64,000 nucleotides of DNA from Burkholderiales bacterium (lineage in GTDB: Bacteria > Pseudomonadota > Gammaproteobacteria > Burkholderiales > SG8-41). Positions 1-7,489 of the stretch are shown here, piece by piece. Numbering within the stretch: the stretch's first letter is position 1; each line of letters begins with the position of its first letter. The notes under the pieces are model-generated. The model saw only the letters and a list, made by a program, of their open reading frames with translations. It had not been told where the DNA came from and searched no databases. The stretch lies in the NCBI GenBank assembly GCA_019634975.1, contig JAHCAI010000003.1:124001-188000 (forward strand), given 5' to 3'. Made by a program: the position numbers and the translations under genes.

Positions 1-285
1 GATGCGGGTGGACATGCCGCCGCCCTTGCCGGGGGCCATGCTGACGCCCTGCTGGGCCATCATTTTTTCCATCTGTTTGCGCTGTTCCGGAGGCATTGAG
101 GCCATCGCCTTCTGCATCTGCTCCTGCGCCGCGGCCATCTTGGCACCCATCTCGCCGCTGCCGCCCATGGTGTTGCTGATTTCCCAGAGGCCGGGTTTCA
201 TGGTCTGCGCGGCGGCAGGGGCTGCAGTGAAGGCGGCGCAGGCCGCGGCGAGGACGAGAGAGTGTTTCAGACGGATGTTGTGCAT
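1..285 (-). CDS. DUF3617-family exported protein (3' part outside window)
   Basis: The first 95 codons of a minus-strand gene are visible and the reading frame runs off the left edge. The N-terminus is a signal peptide of about 25 residues ending in APAAAQ. It is followed by MKPGLWEI, the usual mature start of DUF3617 proteins. The visible mature part then becomes rich in Met, Gln and Lys. These are small periplasmic proteins of unknown function, often with conserved Cys residues in the C-terminal part, which is not present here. The start is the ATG at 283-285, preceded by a GGAA-type ribosome site. The family call rests on the MKPGLWEI segment only. Confidence 0.75.
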   Translation of the reverse strand, partial: MHNIRLKHSLVLAAACAAFTAAPAAAQTMKPGLWEISNTMGGSGEMGAKMAAAQEQMQKAMASMPPEQRKQMEKMMAQQGVSMAPGKGGGMSTRI

Positions 286-367
286 GGCGGTTCCTTTTCC
301 GGTTCGGACAATGTGACGGGCACATTCTAGCCCTGAACCGCGACGGAGCCCTACTGCACGATGCTGC

Positions 368-940
368 TTATTCCATGTTGCGGATCAGGCGGAAGTCGGC
401 TTCGCGTTCCACGTATTGCCACTCCGGCGAAGCGCGCAGCGCGGCGACCAGTTCGTCGAAGGCACTGCCATGCGCCGGGGCATATTCGAACCAGGTGATG
501 AAGTCGAAGGGTTCGGAGCCGCCGAGGTCGCGGCAGTGGTGGAGCCGCCGCGCGATTGCGGGCAGGTATTTGAGGCCGATGGCGATGTGCCGGGACTGCT
601 CTTCTAGGATCTGCCGGCGCTCATCCTGCGCCAGCGCCCACCAGGCGGCATTCTTGCGGATGGGGATCAGCGCGGCGCGGGTCGCCTGTGCGCGGCCGAG
701 GCCTTCCTGGCGTGCGAGCAGTGCGGATTTTTCGTCGCGGGTGACATAACGCTCGTTGCTGGTGATGCCGCGCAGCGACCAGGATGCGTCGGGCGGTGTA
801 AATCCCGTTTTGTCCGGCAGCACGGCGATATGCGTGGCGGCGGGCAGCGGATCACCGCAGACGAATTGCACATCGTCGATTTGCCACGGACCGGCGGCGC
901 CGGCGACGAAATGGTAGAGGCGAGCGGCGGCTGCGGTCAT
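368..940 (-). CDS. chlorite dismutase-family (heme-binding-like) protein
   Basis: This 190-residue protein looks like one half of the dimeric alpha-beta barrel fold of the chlorite dismutase/HemQ family. The diagnostic stretch is residues 116-135, with SRH (His118), LKYLP and RRLHH (His134-135). FDFITWFEY follows at 145-153 and PEWQYVERE near the C-terminus, all typical of the family. Members include chlorite-degrading enzymes, coproheme decarboxylases and many proteins of unknown role. This sequence lacks a signal peptide, so it is probably cytoplasmic. The sequence alone does not show that it binds heme or acts on chlorite. It is divergent from the NHL gene that begins at 1177. Confidence 0.75.
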   Translation of the reverse strand: MTAAAARLYHFVAGAAGPWQIDDVQFVCGDPLPAATHIAVLPDKTGFTPPDASWSLRGITSNERYVTRDEKSALLARQEGLGRAQATRAALIPIRKNAAWWALAQDERRQILEEQSRHIAIGLKYLPAIARRLHHCRDLGGSEPFDFITWFEYAPAHGSAFDELVAALRASPEWQYVEREADFRLIRNME

Positions 941-1176
941 CGGAGGTTCCCTGTTGTGGACATGGGCCTTGGTCGCTACGCCAAGGCAGAACTTACGGCT
1001 GTTGAAGCATCCAAGGCCGGCGCACCGCTGCGGTGTGTTTCGCTGTCGCGGCAGTTCGTTCCGGTGCTCGTTTCGTGGACTGTGCGCCGCGGTGCCTGGA
1101 TTTCCGCGTTATCCTCCGGTCATGGGCGCGCGATTGGCCGCGCGCAACAACAACGACGCATCTCAAGGAGTGAGCC

Positions 1177-2079
1177 ATGGCCCAGGCTGCCACCATTGCC
1201 GTACAACAGAACGTTCCGGAACTGAACTACCGTGTGGTGCCCGACATATTCCAGTTGCCGGAAGGCGTGAACTTCGGACCCTGTTCGGCGGTGGCGGTGC
1301 GCGCGAACGGCAACATTCTCGTGTTCAGCCGCAGCGAGCATGCGCTGATGGAGTTCAATCCCGGGGGCATGTACCTGCGGTCACTGGGGCGCGGCATTTT
1401 CGACAACCCGCACGGCCTCAAGCTGGATGCCCAGGGCAACATCTGGGTGACGGACACCGTCGCGCATATCGTGCTCAAGATGAATCCGGAGGGGCGCATC
1501 CAGATGGTGCTGGGCGTGAAGGGCCGCGCCACCGACTGGCACCAGGCCGGCCACCTGCGCTGCTTCAACGAGCCGAACGACATCGCCTTCGGCTCCAGGG
1601 GCGAGGTCTATGTGACCCAGGGTCACGGCAAGGGCGAATCGCGGGTGGTCAAGTTCGACAGCGACGGCAACTTTTTGACGACCTGGGGCGGCGAGGGCAA
1701 GGAGGCCGGGCTGTTCAACCAGCCGCATGCGGTGCTGGTTGATCCGAAAGGACAGGTCATCATCGCCGACCGTTCCAACCAGCGGCTGCAGGTCTTCGAT
1801 GGCGACGGGAAATTCCTGCGCGAGAAGGCGCATCCGGGCACGCCCTGCGGGCTTGCGCTTTGCAGCGACGGGAAGCACATCATGATGGCGCATGGTCATG
1901 CCGGGCGCATCATGAAGCTCGATCTCGAACTGAATCTGCTGGCAGCCACCGGCGGCCAGGGCAAGGGGCCGAACCGGTATGGCGAGGCGCATTACCTCGC
2001 GCTCGATGCCGACGACAACATCTATGTCGCCGATTCGCTGAACTGGAATGTGCAGAAGCTGGTCAAGGCGCAGAATTAA
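1177..2079 (+). CDS. NHL-repeat six-bladed beta-propeller protein
   Basis: This 300-residue protein is built of repeated blades with the NHL pattern, for example NPHGLKLDAQGNIWVTD, QPHAVLVDPKGQVIIAD and LALDADDNIYVAD. There is no signal peptide. Propellers of this kind resemble the lyase domain of peptidyl-glycine alpha-amidating enzymes and SMP-30-like lactonases, but no catalytic assignment can be made from the sequence. The start follows a good AAGGAG ribosome site at about 1167. It stands alone on the plus strand, ending in a long hairpin (2111-2142) shared with the convergent SGNH gene. Its function is unknown. Confidence 0.75.
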   Translation: MAQAATIAVQQNVPELNYRVVPDIFQLPEGVNFGPCSAVAVRANGNILVFSRSEHALMEFNPGGMYLRSLGRGIFDNPHGLKLDAQGNIWVTDTVAHIVLKMNPEGRIQMVLGVKGRATDWHQAGHLRCFNEPNDIAFGSRGEVYVTQGHGKGESRVVKFDSDGNFLTTWGGEGKEAGLFNQPHAVLVDPKGQVIIADRSNQRLQVFDGDGKFLREKAHPGTPCGLALCSDGKHIMMAHGHAGRIMKLDLELNLLAATGGQGKGPNRYGEAHYLALDADDNIYVADSLNWNVQKLVKAQN

Positions 2080-2113
2080 TATAAGTAATTGTTTTTATTG
2101 ATATTTTTAAACC
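2080..2113 (+). repeat. AT-rich dispersed element, copy A
   Basis: This AT-only stretch directly follows the stop codon of the NHL gene. Its core reads ATAAGTAATTG followed by TTTTTATTGATATTTTT. It matches the reverse complement of the tract after the XdhC gene (55585-55617) almost base for base and belongs to a family found in at least nine intergenic places in this window. Confidence 0.6.
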
Positions 2114-2142
2114 CTCATTCCGCATGGTGGCGGAATGAGGGT
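2111..2142. terminator. 12-bp perfect hairpin between convergent genes
   Basis: Arms ACCCTCATTCCG (2111-2122) and CGGAATGAGGGT (2131-2142) pair perfectly around an 8-nt loop. The hairpin lies between the stop of the NHL gene and the stop of the convergent SGNH gene, so it may end transcription from both sides. It lacks a clean U-tract, so intrinsic termination is not assured. Confidence 0.5.
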
Positions 2143-2156
2143 GAATGGTGCTGCGT

Positions 2157-2957
2157 TCAGCGACCGAAGAACTTCTTTACCGTGTCCTCGGCGACCTGCT
2201 GCAGGAAGGCGGCGTCTTCCTTGCTTATCCTGCCGTAATAATCGTAGGCATTGCCCACTGGCGACTTGCCGTAGACGCTGGCATACACCACGCAGGCGGC
2301 GAGGTAGGTGCCAATCAGTTCGGGGTGAGTTCCGTCAAAGTCCTTGTGCAGTTTAATGTCAGGGCGCCGGCGATAGGCTTCTTCGAACGCGAGTCCTACC
2401 GGGATGATCAGCGCTTTGACCGCATTGCCTGCCGCCAGATAGTGCGCCTCGGTGAGGCGGATGTTCTCGGGCTTGGCCTGCTTGTGCGGCGGTACGTAGA
2501 CATGATTCATGTAGAGCGCCACCTGGCCGCCGCGCTTGCGGATGATTTCGCTGTATTCGCGGATCTTTTCCATCGACAGCGCGCGGCGTTCTTCAGAAAG
2601 CGGGGCCGCGCTGCCGTCCTGCAGTATCACCAGCTCAAAAGGTTCCTTGACGCCGATGCGGCCGGGTTCTGTCAGGTACTCGATGTTATGGTGCGCGAGG
2701 TTGGCGCCGCCGATGGTGGCGGACTTGTACTGCAAGGCCTTCGCCAGCGACGGATTGCCGGCGACTGCCAGCCGTCCCACGTGGTTGTGCAGGCTGTCGC
2801 CGTAATACAAATAGCTGTTGCCCACGAAGAGTATGCGCTTCGGCGTATCTACCTGCGGCGCTTTGATGGCGGGTGCTGCGGCGCCGGCTGCCGGAGGCAG
2901 CAGGAGCGCAGCGAGCAGCAGCAGCGATTTCGTGACGGCGCTTGCACGGGTTCGCAT
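2157..2957 (-). CDS. secreted SGNH/GDSL-like hydrolase, copy 1
   Basis: This 266-residue protein has a signal peptide (cleavage after about residue 26), so it is probably periplasmic. After it come LFVGNSYLYYGDS, with Ser48 as the candidate nucleophile, a middle block ELVILQDGS, and DGTH near residues 208-211 as the candidate Asp-His pair. Together these fit an SGNH-fold esterase or acylhydrolase. The start at 2955-2957 follows AGGGAGAAAC. Longer in-frame starts upstream would overlap the next gene and destroy the signal peptide. It is a close tandem paralogue of the gene at 3017-3820, with near-identical C-termini ending KKFFGR. The substrate is unknown. Confidence 0.7.
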   Translation of the reverse strand: MRTRASAVTKSLLLLAALLLPPAAGAAAPAIKAPQVDTPKRILFVGNSYLYYGDSLHNHVGRLAVAGNPSLAKALQYKSATIGGANLAHHNIEYLTEPGRIGVKEPFELVILQDGSAAPLSEERRALSMEKIREYSEIIRKRGGQVALYMNHVYVPPHKQAKPENIRLTEAHYLAAGNAVKALIIPVGLAFEEAYRRRPDIKLHKDFDGTHPELIGTYLAACVVYASVYGKSPVGNAYDYYGRISKEDAAFLQQVAEDTVKKFFGR

Positions 2958-3016
2958 GGTGTTTCTCCCTTTCCGGTTGATTGCAGGTCCAGAGATGGAT
3001 GGACTTGCGGCGCGGC

Positions 3017-3820
3017 TCAGCGCCCGAAGAATTTTTTCACCGTATCGTCGGCGACCTGCTGCAGGAAGGCGGCGTCCTCGGCGCTGACCTGGTTGTGGAA
3101 GTTGTAGGTATTGCCCGCCGGCGACTTGCCGTAGAGCGTGGCATAGACCGTGTAGGCGCCGAGGAAGGTGCCGAGCAGCGTGGGGTGGCTGCCGTCGTAG
3201 GGCTGGTGGAGCTGGATATCGGGGCGCCGGCGGTAGGCTTCCTCGAAGGCGAGGCCGACGGGGATCACCAGTGCGCCGATTTCGTTGCCGACCGACACGT
3301 AGAGGGCCTCGGTCTGGCGCATCATTTCGGGGTTCGCCGCCCATTTGCTCGGCTTGACGTGCGCGGGCGTCATGTAGAGCGCGGTCATGCCGCCGCGTTC
3401 GGTGATTTTCGCGTTGAACTCGATGGCCTTTTCGCGGAACGCGCTGCGGTTGCGCTCGCTCATGGCGTCGGTGCTGTTGCCCTGCAGGATCACCAGCTCG
3501 AAGGGTTCCTTGACCCCGAGGTTGCCGGGGGTGACCAGGTGATCGATGTTGTGGTGCGCCAGCGGCGCGGCGGCAATGGTCGCGGATTTGTATTCGAAAG
3601 GTTTGGCCCAGGCCGGGTCGGCGGCCAGCGCGACGCGCCGCGCGTGGAAGTGCAGGCTCGCGTTGTAGTAGAAGTAGCTGTTGCCGACGAACAGCACGCG
3701 CTTGGGCGTGTCGGGCTTCGGCGCCTTGATGGCCGGCGTTGCGGCCGATGCGGCGGTTGCGGCGGCCAGCGCCGCGGCCAGCAGCAGGGACTTCAGGGCG
3801 GTGCTCAGGCGGATCTGCAT
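3017..3820 (-). CDS. secreted SGNH/GDSL-like hydrolase, copy 2
   Basis: This 267-residue paralogue of the gene at 2157-2957 lies 59 bp upstream in the same direction. A signal peptide ends after about residue 26. LFVGNSYFYYNAS supplies the candidate nucleophile Ser48, ELVILQGNS the middle block, and DGSH (about 209-212) the Asp-His pair. The two copies share the mature start PAIKAP.DTPKR and the end FLQQVA.DTVKKFFGR but differ at many positions. This suggests an old duplication with possible substrate divergence. It is probably co-transcribed with the lyase gene at 3873-5243, 52 bp upstream. The SGNH assignment comes from motif spacing and the substrate is unknown. Confidence 0.7.
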   Translation of the reverse strand: MQIRLSTALKSLLLAAALAAATAASAATPAIKAPKPDTPKRVLFVGNSYFYYNASLHFHARRVALAADPAWAKPFEYKSATIAAAPLAHHNIDHLVTPGNLGVKEPFELVILQGNSTDAMSERNRSAFREKAIEFNAKITERGGMTALYMTPAHVKPSKWAANPEMMRQTEALYVSVGNEIGALVIPVGLAFEEAYRRRPDIQLHQPYDGSHPTLLGTFLGAYTVYATLYGKSPAGNTYNFHNQVSAEDAAFLQQVADDTVKKFFGR

Positions 3821-3872
3821 CGCGGTTCTCCTCGTGCGTGTGGAATGACTGTGGCCGGTGCGGGTGTCCGGG

Positions 3873-5243
3873 TCAGCGCCCCGCCTGGCGGATTTCGCGG
3901 GCAGCGCTGCGCGCGACCCCGGCCAGTTCACGCGCCATTTCGGCGCTGCGGCCGGTGTAGTGACTGGGATCCAGTGCCTGCTCGAGGGCCTGGCGGCTGA
4001 CCGCTTCGCGTATCTCCTCGTGCCGCCAGAGTTCGTCGACGAGGCCTCCGGGCCGTGCCGCGGCGTGGGCGATCGCATGGTGCAGGAGGTCGTGGGCGCG
4101 GTTGCGGCCGACGGCCGGCGCCAGCACCATCATCGCGTTTTCGGCGGCAATGTATGAGGCCGAGTGGTCGAGGTTGCGGCGCATGCGGCCGGCATCGATG
4201 GCCATGCAGCCGAGCATTTCATCCATCGCGTCGATCAGCTCGTAGGCCATCGGGCAGACGGTTTCCATCTGGCCGTACATCATGTAGTTGTTGGCGGCAT
4301 CGCCCTCGTGCGAGGGCTGCATCGCCTCGAGCGCGAGCGGCACCTGCGAGCGCAGCTGGGCGGCGAGCGCGATGACTTCCACTGCGACCTTGGAGTTGAT
4401 CTTGTGCGGCATGGTGCTCGAGCCGATGACATCGCCATCGAGCTGTTCGCTGATTTCGGCGTATTCGTCGGCCATCAGCGAGTAGAGCGTGCGCGCGATC
4501 TTGGAGCAGGTCGCGCTGAACAGCGCCAGCAGCATGACGTATTCGGCGACCGGGTCGGTGGCGGCACGCGAGGGCACGGCCATCGGCTGCAGTCCCAGCC
4601 GCTGCGACAGCCGGCGGTTGATCTCGGGGCCGTGCGCGCCGAAGGCGTGCATCGCGCCGACTGCACCGCCCCACAGCGACATGAACACCCGCGGTTCGGC
4701 GGCGGCCAGGCGGTCGCGGTGGCGCAGCATCTCCTCGATCCAGCCGGCGACCTTGAAGCCGAAGGTGACGGGCAGGGCATGGCGGTAGTTGGTGCGGGCG
4801 ACGGTCAGCGTTTCGGCGTGGGCTTCGGCCAGCCCGGCAAGCTTGTCCATCACTTCGCCGAAGCGTTCCATGAACGCGCTGTGGGCGCGCCGCATCAGCA
4901 GCGTGCGGCCGGTCTGCATCACGTTCTGGGTGGTGGCACCCCAGTGCACATAGCCGCCGGCCTCGGGCGAGCAGGCGGCGGCGAGGGCGCGGGCGAGCGC
5001 CAGCACCGGCGCCATCGTGCGGTCGATATCGGCGGCGAGCGCCTCTTCGCTGATCGCGTCGAAATTCGCCTTGCTGCGGATCTCGGCGGCGATCTCCGCG
5101 GGAAAAATGCCGAGCTCGGCCTGGACTTCTGCGAGCGTTGCCTCGATGTCCAGAAAGGACTGCCACAGGCTGCGGCGGCTGAACAGGGCGCTGACTGCGG
5201 CGACCCTCGCGGGCGAGGCGCTGGGCGACATGGTGCGCGGCAT
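3873..5243 (-). CDS. fumarase/aspartase-superfamily lyase (adenylosuccinate lyase-like)
   Basis: This 456-residue cytoplasmic enzyme carries the superfamily signature GSSTMPHKINSK at about 274-285, the flexible loop with the catalytic Ser. HWGATTQN at 100-107 and RTNYRHALPVTFG near 150-162 are the other two active-site blocks. The pattern is closest to adenylosuccinate lyase and 3-carboxymuconate cycloisomerase relatives, which eliminate or cyclise substrates to give fumarate-like products. It is unlikely to be the purine enzyme. It sits between a Bug solute-binding protein and two secreted hydrolases, which points to catabolism of an imported acid. The ATG codons at residues 1 and 5 are both possible starts. 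Confidence 0.8.
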   Translation of the reverse strand: MPRTMSPSASPARVAAVSALFSRRSLWQSFLDIEATLAEVQAELGIFPAEIAAEIRSKANFDAISEEALAADIDRTMAPVLALARALAAACSPEAGGYVHWGATTQNVMQTGRTLLMRRAHSAFMERFGEVMDKLAGLAEAHAETLTVARTNYRHALPVTFGFKVAGWIEEMLRHRDRLAAAEPRVFMSLWGGAVGAMHAFGAHGPEINRRLSQRLGLQPMAVPSRAATDPVAEYVMLLALFSATCSKIARTLYSLMADEYAEISEQLDGDVIGSSTMPHKINSKVAVEVIALAAQLRSQVPLALEAMQPSHEGDAANNYMMYGQMETVCPMAYELIDAMDEMLGCMAIDAGRMRRNLDHSASYIAAENAMMVLAPAVGRNRAHDLLHHAIAHAAARPGGLVDELWRHEEIREAVSRQALEQALDPSHYTGRSAEMARELAGVARSAAREIRQAGR

Positions 5244-5348
5244 GGTGAAGATCCGGGTATGTCGGTTGGCGGGGATGGCGGAGCACGCCGTAGCCGGCGG
5301 CTCCGCGGGGACTGCAGGGTGTATGAGTCCGCTGTCCTGTCAGGAGCG

Positions 5349-6326
5349 TTATTTATTCAGGCCCGCGCGCTTGATGACATCCGCCCACTTCAGGTACTCC
5401 TTGCGGATGAACTCGGTGAACTGCTCCGGGGTGGTGCCAACCGGGTCGGAGCCGAGCGCCTGGTAGCGTTCGATCACCATGGGCGCTTTCGCTGCTTTCT
5501 GTACTTCATCGCTGAGGCGGGCAACGAGGTTTCTGGGCATCCCCGCCGGTCCGACAATCCCGCCCCAGGTGGTGACTTCGTAGCCGGGCACGCCGGATTC
5601 GGCGACGGTAGGCAGATCGGGGAAGGCCTTGATGCGCTTGGGACCGGTCACCGCGAGGCCGCGCAGGCGGTTGGAGCGCACATGCGGCGAAAGGCTGCTG
5701 GTCGGATCAAAAAGAATCTGCACGAAACCCGACATCGCGTCGGTGGCAGCCTGAGCGCCGCCTTTGTAAGGCACATGCAGGATGTCGGTCTTGCTCAGAA
5801 ACTTGAAGTATTCGCCCGCGAGGTGGCCGACGGTGCCGGTGCCGGCCGAGCCATTCGCCAGCTGGCCGGGGCGCGCCTTGGCGAGGGCCACCAGCTCCTT
5901 GACGTTCTTTGCGGGGAGGGTGGGCGAGACCGCGAGCAGCAACGGCGAGCTGATGGCCTGCGAGATCGCCTGGATTTCCTTCTCGACGTCGTAGGGCAGG
6001 TTGGACGACATGCTGCGGTTGATCGCCAGCGGGCCGGCACCGGCATAGGCAATGGTGTAGCCGTCGGGCGCGGCCTTGGCGAGCGCCTGCATGCCGATGG
6101 CACCGCCTGCGCCGGCACGGTTATCGAAAATCATCTGTTGTCCCAGCTGGCTCGCCATCTGCATGCCGAAAATGCGTGCCGAGGAATCGGTCGCGCTGCC
6201 GGTCGCGAATGGCACGATCAGGCGGATCGGGCGTTCCGGATAATTGGCCTGCGCGAATACCGGCAGTGCTGTCGAAGCCAGCAGGCTCAGTGCGATGCAG
6301 GATGAGGCGGTCGTGGCTTTTTTCAT
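5349..6326 (-). CDS. Bug/TctC-family periplasmic solute-binding protein
   Basis: This 325-residue protein has a signal peptide (cleavage near FAQA, about residue 26), then NYPERPIRLIVPFATGSATD, the characteristic start of mature Bug proteins. GGAIGMQALAKAAPDGYT follows at around residue 90. Bug proteins bind carboxylates in the periplasm and are greatly expanded in Betaproteobacteria. No TctA/TctB membrane genes lie nearby, which is usual for orphan Bug genes. The start at 6324-6326 has a CGAGGAGAA ribosome site. It heads the minus-strand array of lyase and two hydrolases, divergent from a LysR gene that probably controls it. Confidence 0.88.
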   Translation of the reverse strand: MKKATTASSCIALSLLASTALPVFAQANYPERPIRLIVPFATGSATDSSARIFGMQMASQLGQQMIFDNRAGAGGAIGMQALAKAAPDGYTIAYAGAGPLAINRSMSSNLPYDVEKEIQAISQAISSPLLLAVSPTLPAKNVKELVALAKARPGQLANGSAGTGTVGHLAGEYFKFLSKTDILHVPYKGGAQAATDAMSGFVQILFDPTSSLSPHVRSNRLRGLAVTGPKRIKAFPDLPTVAESGVPGYEVTTWGGIVGPAGMPRNLVARLSDEVQKAAKAPMVIERYQALGSDPVGTTPEQFTEFIRKEYLKWADVIKRAGLNK

Positions 6327-6428
6327 GTGGCATTCTCCTCGTTTATGGGTGATGGGCGGCCGGCAGGCGCTGGACCCGCGCAGGATGTCATGAGCACTGT
6401 AGTCCCGGTGCAATTGCCAAAAATTAGA

Positions 6429-6444
6429 ATTAGATGCCTTTAAT
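6429..6444. promoter_or_regulatory. candidate LysR-type operator in divergent promoter
   Basis: ATTA-N8-TAAT, an imperfect dyad of the T-N11-A type, lies in the AT-rich gap between the Bug gene (start 6326) and the LysR gene (start 6514). The position fits control of both promoters. This is inferred from pattern and context only. Confidence 0.35.
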
Positions 6445-6460
6445 TTGCGATTTTTCGAAT

Positions 6461-6498
6461 CTATTTTAAAAATATGTTTATAATCAATAAATTAACAT
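6461..6498 (-). repeat. AT-rich dispersed element, copy F
   Basis: Read on the minus strand this is TTAATTTATTGATTATAAAC followed by ATATTTTTAAAA, related to the other AT-rich tracts of the window. It lies just upstream of the LysR start, so it may also contain promoter elements. Confidence 0.45.
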
Positions 6499-6513
6499 CA
6501 ATCCGGTAATCTG

Positions 6514-7464
6514 ATGAATGTCCGGGGACTGCGTCTGTTTCGCTTGGTGGTCACCACGGGTTCGCTGTCGGCGGCTGCGGAGAGCCTGAGCCTGAGCACC
6601 TCTGCGGCGAGCCGGCTGATCGCCCTGCTCGAGGCGGAACTGCGGCTGCAGCTTTTTCATCGCACACGGCGGCGGCTGACGCTGACGGCGCAGGGCGAGG
6701 TTTTTTATCGCGAGGCCGAGCATATCCTTGCCGGCTTCGACGAGATTCCCCGGATTGCCGGCGATATCCGCTCGGGCGCGCAAAGCCAGCTGCGGCTGGT
6801 CACCGGTCCGCGCATAGGCCAGGGGCTGCTGGCCCCGGCGCTGGGGCTGTTCCGCAAGGCGCATCCGGAGATCCGGGTCTCGGTCGACATGCAGTCGCGC
6901 TTCGGCATCGAGGGCATAGTCGGCACGCGGGTCTACGACCTCGGCATCATCTCGCTGCCGGTCGCGCATCCGCTGGTCGATATCGAAAACCGCGGCCTGT
7001 TCCGGGTGCGCGTGGAAGCGGTGCTGCCCGAGCGTCACCCGCTGGCGGCCAAGGCGAGCGTGACCGCGAAGGACCTCGCCGCAGAGCCGCTGCTCGGATT
7101 GTGGCCGGGGCAGCGCTGGCGCAAGCAGATCGATGATTTCTTCGGCTCCGGCGGCGTGCGCCCCCGTTACGCGGTGGAAACCCGCTCCTCGCTGATGGCC
7201 TGCCAGCTTGCGCGGGAGGGCGCCGGGGTGGCGCTGCTCGATCGTGTCTGTGCGCAGGCGATCGACCTGCGCGGACTGGCGATGCGTCCGCTCGAGCCCG
7301 AGCGCTGGATGCTGTTCGGCTATGTGCACCAGGCGAGGCAGCCGCTGGGGGCCAATGCGCTGGCCTTCCTCGATTGCGTGCGCGCGGTGCTCGAGCGCTT
7401 TCGCGAGCAGTCTGCGGAGAACGCCGCTTCGGTGGTGATGGTGTCTGCCGACACCGGCGCCTGA
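6514..7464 (+). CDS. LysR-family transcriptional regulator
   Basis: This 316-residue protein has the N-terminal winged HTH: LRLFRLVVTTGSLSAAAESL, then TSAASRLIALLEAEL and LFHRTRRRLTLTAQG. A periplasmic-binding-type effector domain spans about residues 90-300. It is divergent from the Bug-lyase-SGNH array and 25 bp upstream of a GMC oxidoreductase on the same strand. It is the natural regulator of one or both groups. LysR proteins usually bind a pathway metabolite as co-inducer. The effector here is unknown. Confidence 0.9.
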   Translation: MNVRGLRLFRLVVTTGSLSAAAESLSLSTSAASRLIALLEAELRLQLFHRTRRRLTLTAQGEVFYREAEHILAGFDEIPRIAGDIRSGAQSQLRLVTGPRIGQGLLAPALGLFRKAHPEIRVSVDMQSRFGIEGIVGTRVYDLGIISLPVAHPLVDIENRGLFRVRVEAVLPERHPLAAKASVTAKDLAAEPLLGLWPGQRWRKQIDDFFGSGGVRPRYAVETRSSLMACQLAREGAGVALLDRVCAQAIDLRGLAMRPLEPERWMLFGYVHQARQPLGANALAFLDCVRAVLERFREQSAENAASVVMVSADTGA

Positions 7465-7489
7465 CGGCTGACGCTTACAATGGCCCGAC

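Noticed and set aside
2958..3344. Longer N-terminus for the first SGNH gene
   Set aside because: It would overlap the second SGNH gene and bury the signal peptide. The ATG at 2955-2957 has a ribosome site.
4164..6305. 713-codon plus-strand open frame opposite the lyase and Bug genes
   Set aside because: It spans two recognised genes on the other strand and encodes an Arg/Gly/Ala-rich sequence without motifs.
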